Below, in pieces: positions 1-7,125 of a stretch of 64,000 nucleotides of DNA (positions are counted from its first letter, which is position 1; the number at the start of each line of letters is the position of its first letter). The stretch is from Microbacterium sp. LWO13-1.2. Its GTDB lineage: Bacteria; Actinomycetota; Actinomycetes; Actinomycetales; Microbacteriaceae. The notes beneath the pieces are model-generated. The model had not been told where the DNA came from, searched no databases, and was given only the letters and a program-made list of their open reading frames with translations. The stretch spans positions 3,906,001 to 3,970,000 of the forward strand of contig NZ_CP151634.1 in NCBI RefSeq assembly GCF_038397725.1. Reading direction: 5' to 3'. Both the position numbers and the translations under genes were made by a program.

Positions 1-787
1 GTGCGCCGAGCGAGGTGATTCCGCCGCCGATGATGACCTTCTCCACATCGGCGGACAGCACCAGCACGCGGACCGCGGCCGCGGCACCGTGGATGAGGTC
101 GGCCTTGAGGGCCACCGCGTCTGCATCGCCGGTCTCAGCGGCGTCGAAGATGTCGCGGACCGGCAGCGCACCGGGACGCCCCCATGCGCGGGCGAGCGCG
201 CCGCCACCGCAGAAGGTCTCGATGCAGCCCCGCTGGCCGCAACCGCAGAGTCTGCCCCGGGGATCGACCGAGATGTGCCCGACTTCGCCCGCCGTGCCCG
301 TGGCGCCTCGCCAGATGCGACCCTCGACGACGATCCCTGCTGCGACCCCGGTACCGAGGTTGAGGTAGGCCATCGAACCAGTGACACCGCGCAGGACCGC
401 CGCCCCCAGCGCCGCGGCCTTCACGTCGTTCTCCACTCGGAACGGGATGCCCATCGCATCCTGCGCACGTGCGGCGAGGTCCAGCGATTCGACGCCGAGA
501 TTCACGGCGTGCAGGACACGGCCGGAACCGGCGTCGACGAGCCCGGGGATGCCGACACCCACCGAACGGACGTCGTCCATCGGATAGCCGACCTCGTCAG
601 CGAGTGCCCGGACGGTCTCGATGATGCCGGAGAGGACGGCTTCTTCGCCCCAGCCAGTGGGGCGGCGCAGACGGCCGAGGATGTCTCCGGCCGGCGAGAT
701 GGCGACGGCATCGATCTTCGTGCCGCCGACATCCAGGCCCACGCGAATCTGCCGACCGTCGAGGTCGGCGATGTCAGCACCCTTCAT
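1..787 (-). CDS. ROK-family sugar kinase, C-terminus cut by window edge
   Basis: ATP-dependent sugar kinase of the ROK superfamily (glucokinase / N-acetylglucosamine or N-acetylmannosamine kinase type), probably cytosolic. The ATG at 787 follows GGAG by 9 nt. No stop occurs in 262 codons, so the gene runs off the left edge; a full ROK kinase has about 300 residues. Visible motifs: phosphate-binding DVGGTK near residue 19, catalytic ENDVKAAALG near 120, and the zinc signature GEVGH...CGCGQRGCIET near 165-190. It has no N-terminal HTH, so it is an enzyme rather than a regulator. It is the last visible gene of the operon that starts at 6590, 49 nt after the ROK regulator. Because a GH20 domain is encoded upstream, GlcNAc is the best guess for its substrate, but specificity cannot be read from sequence. 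Confidence 0.85.
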   Translation of the reverse strand, partial: MKGADIADLDGRQIRVGLDVGGTKIDAVAISPAGDILGRLRRPTGWGEEAVLSGIIETVRALADEVGYPMDDVRSVGVGIPGLVDAGSGRVLHAVNLGVESLDLAARAQDAMGIPFRVENDVKAAALGAAVLRGVTGSMAYLNLGTGVAAGIVVEGRIWRGATGTAGEVGHISVDPRGRLCGCGQRGCIETFCGGGALARAWGRPGALPVRDIFDAAETGDADAVALKADLIHGAAAAVRVLVLSADVEKVIIGGGITSLGA

Positions 788-836
788 CGGATGAAGCTCC
801 TGGTCGTCATCGGGGTGGTCGGGCTCGAGGCGAGGA

Positions 837-2024
837 TCACGAGACTCCCAGCTGGCTGGAGAGCACCATCACTGCGGCGCCGCGAAGTACGATGTCGGCC
901 TGGTCGGTGAGCCGCACCGCGACATCTTCGAAGACCCCCTCCAGCGTCCTGGCGTGCAGAGTCTCGATAGCGGCGTCGGTGAGGATGCCGTCGAGCAGTT
1001 CGGCAGGACCGGAGAGCACGACCTCGGACAGGTCGAGGGCGGCGACGATGGGGGCGATGGCGATGGCCATCCGGGTTCCGGCGTCGCGGAGGATGTCGTC
1101 ACGAGCCTCTGGGTTCTCGGCGATGGCGGCGCCGAGGCGGCTGACGCTGAGCCAGGCCTCGAGGCATCCGTCCTTGCCGCACGCGCACCGAGGTCCTCCG
1201 TCGGTTCCCACGACGACGTGACCGATCTCCCCCGCCGCGTATCGGCTGCCGAGCAACGGCTGGCTGCCGGTGATGAGACCGGCACCGACGCCTTTGCCGA
1301 TCTTGATGAGCATGAAGTCGGCTTTGGCGTCACCGAAGGTGTACTCGGCGAGCACGGCGGCGTTCGCGTCGTTGCGCGCAAGGACCGGGAGCCCGAGATC
1401 GACGCCGAGCTTCGCTTCGAGCGGGAAATTCGTCCAGCCGAGGTTCGGTGAACTCAGGACGAGTCCGTCCGGTCGGACCACACCCGGCGTGCCGATGCCG
1501 ACGCCGAGCAGGGGGCGGTTCGACGCCTCGACCAGGCTCCTGGCGAGCGCGAGCGTGGCGGCGTACGCCTCGTCGCCGTCCGGCGACTCCGGGCGCGGCA
1601 CCTCCCGGCGCTCGATCACCTCGCCGTCGAGGCTGAGCACAGCTCCGACGAATGCGCTCGGACCGGAGAGGTCGATGCCGATGATCTGGTGACCCGCGCG
1701 GTCGATGTCGATGAGGATCGGAGGCTTACCCGGACCCACGATCGCGCGCACCCCCATCTCGATGATGATGCCGTCGGCGACGAACTCGGCCACCAGATCG
1801 GAGATGGTGACCCTGGTCAATCCGGTCTCGCGGGAGAGATCTGCGCGGCTCATCGCCCCGGCGTGAAAGAGCGTCTGCAGGACGAGAGCGCGATTGTGCC
1901 CTCTGGCGTGCTCGGGCAGCACCTTGGAGCGCGAGCGCAGGTGTCGGCCCGGGCCGAAGGCGTGCGTGTTCGCACCGGCGTAATCAGACGACGATGTGGG
2001 ACGCTGCTCATCCAATGCGGACAT
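837..2024 (-). CDS. ROK-family transcriptional regulator (NagC/XylR type)
   Basis: Predicted sugar-responsive repressor of 395 aa. A winged HTH lies at about residues 40-90 (SRADLSRETGLTRVTISDL), followed by a ROK sugar-binding domain with HVVVGTDGG and the zinc motif CACGKDGCLE. The DLSGPSAF segment stands where a kinase would have DxGGTK, as expected for a regulator without kinase activity. It lies 28 nt after the amidohydrolase-GH20 gene and 49 nt before a ROK kinase, so it probably controls this operon. An imperfect inverted repeat GTTTGTTAG-N5-CTTACGAAC directly upstream of its ATG is a candidate operator. The ligand is likely a sugar or sugar acid made or consumed by the operon (inference). 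Confidence 0.87.
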   Translation of the reverse strand: MSALDEQRPTSSSDYAGANTHAFGPGRHLRSRSKVLPEHARGHNRALVLQTLFHAGAMSRADLSRETGLTRVTISDLVAEFVADGIIIEMGVRAIVGPGKPPILIDIDRAGHQIIGIDLSGPSAFVGAVLSLDGEVIERREVPRPESPDGDEAYAATLALARSLVEASNRPLLGVGIGTPGVVRPDGLVLSSPNLGWTNFPLEAKLGVDLGLPVLARNDANAAVLAEYTFGDAKADFMLIKIGKGVGAGLITGSQPLLGSRYAAGEIGHVVVGTDGGPRCACGKDGCLEAWLSVSRLGAAIAENPEARDDILRDAGTRMAIAIAPIVAALDLSEVVLSGPAELLDGILTDAAIETLHARTLEGVFEDVAVRLTDQADIVLRGAAVMVLSSQLGVS

Positions 2025-2047
2025 GTTTGTTAGTAGACCTTACGAAC
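2025..2047. promoter_or_regulatory. candidate ROK operator
   Basis: Imperfect inverted repeat GTTTGTTAG-TAGAC-CTTACGAAC (7 of 9 positions symmetric) abutting the ATG of the ROK regulator. A related TTTGTAGA-GGCA-TCTAACAA element lies at 6578-6597 over the start of the operon. The shared half-site TTTGTTAG/CTAACAAA resembles ROK operators, but the assignment is inference. Confidence 0.4.
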
Positions 2048-2052
2048 TGGAT

Positions 2053-5000
2053 TTACGCAACCCCAGGCCCGCTGCTCGCGGGGAGGGTTATCGAAACGTT
2101 ACCTGACTTCCCGAGGTGCTCATCATATGGGTGCTCGCGCTCCTCGAGGGTGCGGACGAGCCCGGCGACGATCTCCTCACGAGCGGCGATGGTGAGCGGC
2201 TTCCCCGGCACTCCAGGGCGCCGCTGATCCGGGGTCGGACCGTCCAGCGGGCGGTACGCCACACCGGTTGCGGCCAGGCGGCGCAGGTGCACCTCCAGGC
2301 GGCGCACGAAGTCCTCGAAAGCGCCGGGCTCACCCCCGTCCCACAGTCGTTCGGCCGTGGCGGCCAGGCGCGGGAACGTCGCGAAGTCGACCCGATCGCG
2401 CGTGGGCAGATGCTCGGTCCAGACGTTCGCCTGACCGCCGATCGCCCCTTCCTCCACGCGCAGAGAATAGGCCCGCTCGATCGTCAGAGGCGGCCCGACG
2501 CGAATCGGCTCTTCCTCGGAGTCGGACTGGGGATAGTCGAGGTACACCTCGAGGTCCGGGCAGGCGATCACCGGGATGCCGCGGCGCAGCGACTCCCGCA
2601 TCGCGACCGGTCCACGCCACGCGAGGATCCGCACACCGTCCGGCACATCACCCTCCAGCACCTCATCCCAGGCAAGGGCGGTGCGGCCGCGGCTCTGCAC
2701 ATGGGCGACGAAGTGCGCGGTGAACCACGGCTGGATCTCGTGCGGCGAGGTGAAGCCGAGCTGCTGCATCCGCTCCGCTGCCGCGGGGCTCTGCTGCCAC
2801 TCGGTCACCGGCACCTCGTCGCCGCCGATCCCGATCCACTCCGCGTCGAAGAGGTCGCACAGCGCGTCGATCGCCGCCCGACCGAAGGCCAATGATGCCT
2901 CGGTCGGCGCGAGAGTGCGCGGGTTGACGCCGAACCGCTCCCACGGGCTCGTGACGGGCTCAGCGGCGTCGAGGTTGCCCAGTTCCGGATAGGCGGCGAG
3001 CGCGGCCTGAACATGCCCTGGTAGCTCCACCTCGGGCACCAGCGTGACGAAACGCTCGGCGGCGTAGGCCACGAGATCGCGCAGCTCGGTGTCGGTGTAG
3101 AACCCCTCGTGCACGCCGGGCTCCACCGTCGCCTGGGGACCGTGCCCGCGCTGGGTCGCACTGCGGCGAGCGCCAACCTCGGTCAGGCGCGGGAAGCCTG
3201 GAACCTCGAACCGCCACCCCTGGTCGTCGCTGAGATGCAGGTGGAGCACGTTCAGGTGGTGGTCGGCGAGAAGGTCGATGAGTCGGCGGATGTCGGCGGG
3301 CGGCCGGAAGTGGCGCGCGACGTCGAGCATCACTCCGCGCCATCCGTAAGCCGGGGCTCCCTCCCACACCCCTGCCGGGATGCGCGCGTCGACGCTCTCC
3401 GGCGGGCGCAGCTGACGAAGCACGGTGGCGCCGCGGAAGATCCCGGCGGCTGTCGCGCCTCTGATCTCGACACCGTCAGCAGCAACGGAGAGGCGGAATG
3501 CCTCCTCGCCGATCCGACCGTCCGCGAACGGTGCCGCGGTGAGCTCATCGTCGAGGACGAGGGTGATCGCCGGCTCGGTGCCGGCCGCGGCCGCGAGCGC
3601 AGCGCCGAGCTTCGTCACGATGCTCGCCCATTCCGGTGCCGCGACGACGGGGGTCTGCGACGTCCATGCGAAGCCCTCGGCCGCTTCGTCGATGGTGGTG
3701 CTGACTCGGGGCAGGGTCGCCCGATGCGCCGGCGGGGGCATCCGGAGGGCGCGTCCTGGCGTCGCGCCCGTGGCAGCACCGCGCGCGACGACCGCGACTC
3801 CCCCGATGAGCACGTCCACGATGCCCATGGGCGGCGCGTGCGGGTCGTCGAAGGTCGCGCCCGCCCCGACGGTCTCCGGGTCGAAGAGCACGAGGTCGGC
3901 GGTGGCGCCGACACGGATCACACCACGAGGTGCGTCACCGCGATGCAACCCCAGGCGCTCGGCCGGGGTGCCGGCGAGATGCCGCACGGCCTCCTCCAGC
4001 GTGAGGATGCCGAGGTCGCGGACGTAGTGACCGAGATAACGAGGGAACGTCCCGCGCCCGCGCGGATGCGGGCGGGCACCGATCAGGATGCCGTCGCTGC
4101 CCCCGGTGTGGCGCGGGTGGCGCATGATCGCCCTGACGTTGTCCTCGTCGCCGATGTGCATGAGGATGCTCGTCGCCCCGGCGTCCGCCACGATCGTGTC
4201 GAGAACGACATCGACGGCACGCTGCCTGCTGTCCTCGGCGATCTCGGCGATCGTCCGTCCGACGTGACCGGCGAGTGCGGGGTTCGCGGTGCCGGCGATC
4301 TGGATGCTGCTCCAGTCGGCCCTTTCGCCGTGGAAGCCGTCGCATCCGATGTCTTCCAGCCCGACGCGCACCTCCTCACGGGCATCGGCATCGAGCCGGG
4401 CGATCGTCGCCACGAGATCTCCGCCCTCCGCGAGCCGACTCGGCAGCAGCGACGCGAGCGTCGTCGACCCCGGCAGATACGGATAGGTATCCAGGGTCAC
4501 GTCGACGCCGTCCGCGATCGCCTCGTCGACGAGTGCGAGCAAATCGGCCGCACGGCCGCGGTTCGGGGCGAAGTTCATGGTCGCGTGGGTGAGGTGGATC
4601 GGGCAACCGGTGCGCCGACCGATGTCGAGCACTTCCCGGTAGGCAGACAGCGCAGCCGCGCCGTAGCTGCGGGTGTGCGGCGCCCAGTAGCCGCCGCGTT
4701 CGGCGACCACCCGGCAGAGCGCCTCGAGCTCGGCGGTGTCCGCGTACATTCCCGGCGTGTAGGTGAGACCGCTGGACATCCCGAACGCGCCGGCATCGAG
4801 CGCTTTTCCGAGGAGCTCGGCCATCGCGTCCAGCTCCGCGGGAGTCGCCGGGCGGTTCTCATGACCGACGACCATCATGCGCAGGTTTCCCTGTGGGACG
4901 AGCACCGCCGCGTTGCCGACCGTCGCGTGATCGATGTCGGCGAGGAAGTCGCCCATGGATCGCCACGGCACAGAATCCACCGGTCCGTTCCAGCCTGCGA

Positions 5001-5382
5001 TCTGGCCCGGGATGATCGCGGCCGAGGCGTCGTCGAGCGGAGCGTAGCCGAGTCCGTCCTGACCGAGGACCTCGGTCGTGACTCCCTGCAGGATCTTCGC
5101 GTCGTGCGCGGCGCCGGTCAGCACGGCGAGGTCGCTGTGGGCGTGCATGTCGATGAATCCGGGCGCAAGAGCGAGGCCGGTGGCGTCGACCTCGACGGCC
5201 CCCGCGGGCAGCTCGAGCACATCGGCGTCCGATGACGTCGCGAGCGGCAGCACCGCGACGATCCTGGCACCCTCGACGGCGACGTCGGCCGGATACCGCG
5301 AGGCACCGGTGCCGTCGACGACGGTGGCTCCCCGATACACCCGCACGCGTCCGGCCGCGGCCTGCTCTGCACTCAGAAGCAC
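2053..5382 (-). CDS. bifunctional N-acyl-D-amino-acid deacylase-like amidohydrolase / GH20 beta-N-acetylhexosaminidase fusion
   Basis: A 1109-aa two-enzyme fusion with no signal peptide, so cytosolic. Residues 15-550 are a D-aminoacylase-type amidohydrolase: metal motif GFIDMHAHSD (75-84), VTTEVLGQDG (101-110), HTRSYG (236-241), HLTHATMN (263-270), YPYLPGSTT (300-308), catalytic-type GGSDG (427-431) and ADLVLFDP (495-502). Classical D-aminoacylases have Asn-Cys-Gly where this protein has QDG, and a Glu where it has Tyr240, so its substrate probably differs. Residues about 570-1045 are a GH20 exo-hexosaminidase: N-terminal GH20b-like part, WRGVMLDVARHF (681-692), and the catalytic Asp-Glu in GIGGDEVP (855-856). 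A 60-residue tail follows. Start GTG at 5382 overlaps the upstream PLP-enzyme gene by 10 bp, which indicates translational coupling. Likely role: cleave a beta-GlcNAc linkage and deacylate the N-acyl-D-amino (sugar) acid product. Families are clear; substrate is inferred. Confidence 0.9.
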   Translation of the reverse strand: MLLSAEQAAAGRVRVYRGATVVDGTGASRYPADVAVEGARIVAVLPLATSSDADVLELPAGAVEVDATGLALAPGFIDMHAHSDLAVLTGAAHDAKILQGVTTEVLGQDGLGYAPLDDASAAIIPGQIAGWNGPVDSVPWRSMGDFLADIDHATVGNAAVLVPQGNLRMMVVGHENRPATPAELDAMAELLGKALDAGAFGMSSGLTYTPGMYADTAELEALCRVVAERGGYWAPHTRSYGAAALSAYREVLDIGRRTGCPIHLTHATMNFAPNRGRAADLLALVDEAIADGVDVTLDTYPYLPGSTTLASLLPSRLAEGGDLVATIARLDADAREEVRVGLEDIGCDGFHGERADWSSIQIAGTANPALAGHVGRTIAEIAEDSRQRAVDVVLDTIVADAGATSILMHIGDEDNVRAIMRHPRHTGGSDGILIGARPHPRGRGTFPRYLGHYVRDLGILTLEEAVRHLAGTPAERLGLHRGDAPRGVIRVGATADLVLFDPETVGAGATFDDPHAPPMGIVDVLIGGVAVVARGAATGATPGRALRMPPPAHRATLPRVSTTIDEAAEGFAWTSQTPVVAAPEWASIVTKLGAALAAAAGTEPAITLVLDDELTAAPFADGRIGEEAFRLSVAADGVEIRGATAAGIFRGATVLRQLRPPESVDARIPAGVWEGAPAYGWRGVMLDVARHFRPPADIRRLIDLLADHHLNVLHLHLSDDQGWRFEVPGFPRLTEVGARRSATQRGHGPQATVEPGVHEGFYTDTELRDLVAYAAERFVTLVPEVELPGHVQAALAAYPELGNLDAAEPVTSPWERFGVNPRTLAPTEASLAFGRAAIDALCDLFDAEWIGIGGDEVPVTEWQQSPAAAERMQQLGFTSPHEIQPWFTAHFVAHVQSRGRTALAWDEVLEGDVPDGVRILAWRGPVAMRESLRRGIPVIACPDLEVYLDYPQSDSEEEPIRVGPPLTIERAYSLRVEEGAIGGQANVWTEHLPTRDRVDFATFPRLAATAERLWDGGEPGAFEDFVRRLEVHLRRLAATGVAYRPLDGPTPDQRRPGVPGKPLTIAAREEIVAGLVRTLEEREHPYDEHLGKSGNVSITLPASSGPGVA

Positions 5383-6590
5383 GTCGCCACCGCCCCGATG
5401 ACGCGCGGATCGGCGGCATCCGGATCATCGATCACGGCGACCACCCGCCACTTGTCGAACGCCGTGCACGGATGCGAGAGTCCGAGCCTGACCATCTCAC
5501 CGACGTGCACGGATGCCTCCGGCGCGAGGCTGAGGAAGGCGTGCTGATCGTTGAGCGCCGTGATGCGGCCGGCCACCGACTGCGGCACCGGCAGATCGAT
5601 GTCGAAGGGCACATCGCGACGACCGGCATCCAGCAGCGCGAGCCCCGGCTCCGGCTGCGAGACCACGCGCGCCCAGGCGTGCATCGCCGAGCGCAGCGGC
5701 TCCGTGCCGACGAGCGGGCCGAACGGAGACATCCTCGCGTAGAAGCCGTCGTCGTGGATCTGGAAGGCCCCCGAGCGCAGCACCACATCGGCACCCTCAC
5801 CGAGCGGGGCCAGCACGGCTGCCGCCCGATCCGGGAAGGAGCTGCCGCCCGCGGTGAGCACCGGCCGATATCCCTCCGGGTATTCGAGGCGCCGGTGCAG
5901 TTCGACGAGAGTCTGCAGATACGCGTCGACCGCGGCCACGGAGGCGGCGCTGCGATCGGGGCCGAACGGGCCTTCATACCCGGCGACACCGGCCAGACGC
6001 AGTCCGGGGGCGGCGGTGATCGCAGCGGCGATCCGCTCCCCCTCGGCGACGGTGCGCGCTCCGGTGCGCCCGCCCATCCCGCCGAGTTCGACGAGCACGT
6101 CGAGGGGACGGGTGAGGTCACTTGTCGCGTCCGCGATGATGCCGACGGTGCTGAGCGAGTCTGCCCAGCACAGGATGCGCAACTGCGGATTCGCCTCGAG
6201 CAGCGCCCCGAGTCGCTGCACCGCGGCCCGGTCCACGACCGCGTTGGCGATCAGCACAGTGGGCACGCCGGCGTCGACGGCGACCTCGGCCTGCCACGGC
6301 GTTGCCACCGAGATTCCCCAGGCTCCGGCATCGAGCAACCGCTGCCAGAGCGCGGGCGCCATCGTCGTCTTTCCGTGCGGGGCGAGGAGGACGCCCTGAT
6401 CTGCCGCCCACGAGAACACGGTCGCCTCGTTGTGCGCCATCGCCGATTCCTGAACGGTGAGCACGGGTGTCACCAGGTCGGAGAGGTGCAGACCCGCGCC
6501 CGCGACCTCGGAGAGGCGCATCCCGGCGGCTCGCGCCGGAAAGCCCTTCGTCCAGGCGCCGAGAACAGGGTTCGGAATTTGTAGAGGCAT
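5373..6590 (-). CDS. PLP-dependent D-threonine aldolase / D-serine dehydratase-like enzyme (alanine racemase fold)
   Basis: Fold-type III PLP enzyme of the DSD1/D-threonine aldolase family, 405 aa. The PLP lysine is K74 in LLAPHGKTTMAP. The metal-site pair is H373/C375 in GLSHPCTAFDKW, the place of the zinc or manganese site in this family. It should act on D-beta-hydroxy-alpha-amino acids by dehydration or retro-aldol cleavage. First gene of the operon. TAGCGT, 6 nt, then ATG predicts a leaderless transcript. The neighbouring ridA fits, since RidA hydrolyses the enamine/imine released by PLP dehydratases. D-glucosaminate is a D-beta-hydroxy-amino acid, so D-glucosaminate dehydratase giving 2-keto-3-deoxygluconate is an attractive alternative to D-Ser/D-Thr. 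The substrate is unproven. Confidence 0.88.
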   Translation of the reverse strand: MPLQIPNPVLGAWTKGFPARAAGMRLSEVAGAGLHLSDLVTPVLTVQESAMAHNEATVFSWAADQGVLLAPHGKTTMAPALWQRLLDAGAWGISVATPWQAEVAVDAGVPTVLIANAVVDRAAVQRLGALLEANPQLRILCWADSLSTVGIIADATSDLTRPLDVLVELGGMGGRTGARTVAEGERIAAAITAAPGLRLAGVAGYEGPFGPDRSAASVAAVDAYLQTLVELHRRLEYPEGYRPVLTAGGSSFPDRAAAVLAPLGEGADVVLRSGAFQIHDDGFYARMSPFGPLVGTEPLRSAMHAWARVVSQPEPGLALLDAGRRDVPFDIDLPVPQSVAGRITALNDQHAFLSLAPEASVHVGEMVRLGLSHPCTAFDKWRVVAVIDDPDAADPRVIGAVATCF

Positions 6591-6609
6591 CTAACAACGC
6601 TACTAGGCT
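6578..6609. promoter_or_regulatory. compact divergent leaderless promoters with candidate ROK operator
   Basis: The two start codons are 25 bp apart. Minus-strand -10 TAGCGT (6602-6597) lies 6 nt before the ATG at 6590; plus-strand -10 TAGGCT (6604-6609) lies 6 nt before the ATG at 6616. Only one base separates the two -10 boxes, so polymerase should occupy one promoter at a time. TTTGTAGA-GGCA-TCTAACAA (6578-6597) overlaps the operon start and resembles the repeat at 2025-2047. Confidence 0.6.
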
Positions 6610-6615
6610 GGCGGC

Positions 6616-7020
6616 ATGACTGCGAAGATCCGAGTTTCCACCGACGCCGCCCCTGCTCCCGCGCACACCTTCTCGCAGGGCGTCCGCAAGGGCCCGATCG
6701 TGCAGATCTCCGGTCAAGGGCCCGTCGATCCGGTGACGAACGAATACCTCTTCCCCGGCGACGTCGCGGCGCAGACCACCCGCACGCTGGAGAACGTCAA
6801 GGCGATCGTCGAGGCATCCGGTGCCACGTTCGACGACGTCGTGATGCTGCGCGTCTACCTCACCACGCGTGAGGATTTCCCGATCATGAACGAGGCTTAC
6901 GGAGCCTTCGTCACCGCCCACTGCCCGAGCGGTGTGCTCCCGTCCCGCACGACCGTGATGACGGGACTCCCGCGCGAGGAGATGCTGGTCGAGATCGACG
7001 GTCTCGCCGTCATCGACTGA
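6616..7020 (+). CDS. ridA: RidA/YjgF family enamine/imine deaminase
   Basis: Small 134-aa Rid-family protein, expected to be a cytosolic trimer that hydrolyses reactive enamines and imines (for example 2-aminoacrylate) from PLP enzymes. Typical segments: IVQISGQGPVDP (residues 30-41), a central VMLRVYLTTREDFPIMNEAY, and SGVLPSRTTVMTGLPREEMLVEID, where the Arg of LPSRT matches the catalytic arginine of RidA. It is transcribed divergently from the PLP dehydratase-like gene, which matches its expected substrate source. TAGGCT, 6 nt, then ATG predicts a leaderless mRNA. Confidence 0.88.
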   Translation: MTAKIRVSTDAAPAPAHTFSQGVRKGPIVQISGQGPVDPVTNEYLFPGDVAAQTTRTLENVKAIVEASGATFDDVVMLRVYLTTREDFPIMNEAYGAFVTAHCPSGVLPSRTTVMTGLPREEMLVEIDGLAVID

Positions 7021-7079
7021 CCGCGACGGCCGCAGCCGCCGACCGCCCCACCTTTATCTTTCCGTTACCTGCGATCCCG

Positions 7080-7085
7080 TATCAT
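7080..7085 (+). promoter_or_regulatory. -10 promoter element for the L,D-transpeptidase gene
   Basis: TATCAT sits 40 nt before the chosen GTG start at 7126 and ahead of the G-rich ribosome-binding site GGGGGG (7112-7117). No good -35 is visible 17 nt upstream. Confidence 0.4.
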
Positions 7086-7125
7086 AGAGCGTTAGGACAC
7101 GTTAGTGAACCGGGGGGTGATGTGC

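Noticed and set aside
3109..5235. 708-codon open frame on the plus strand
   Set aside because: Antisense to the amidohydrolase-GH20 gene. Arg/His/Asp/Val-rich composition typical of high-GC shadow frames and no family motif.
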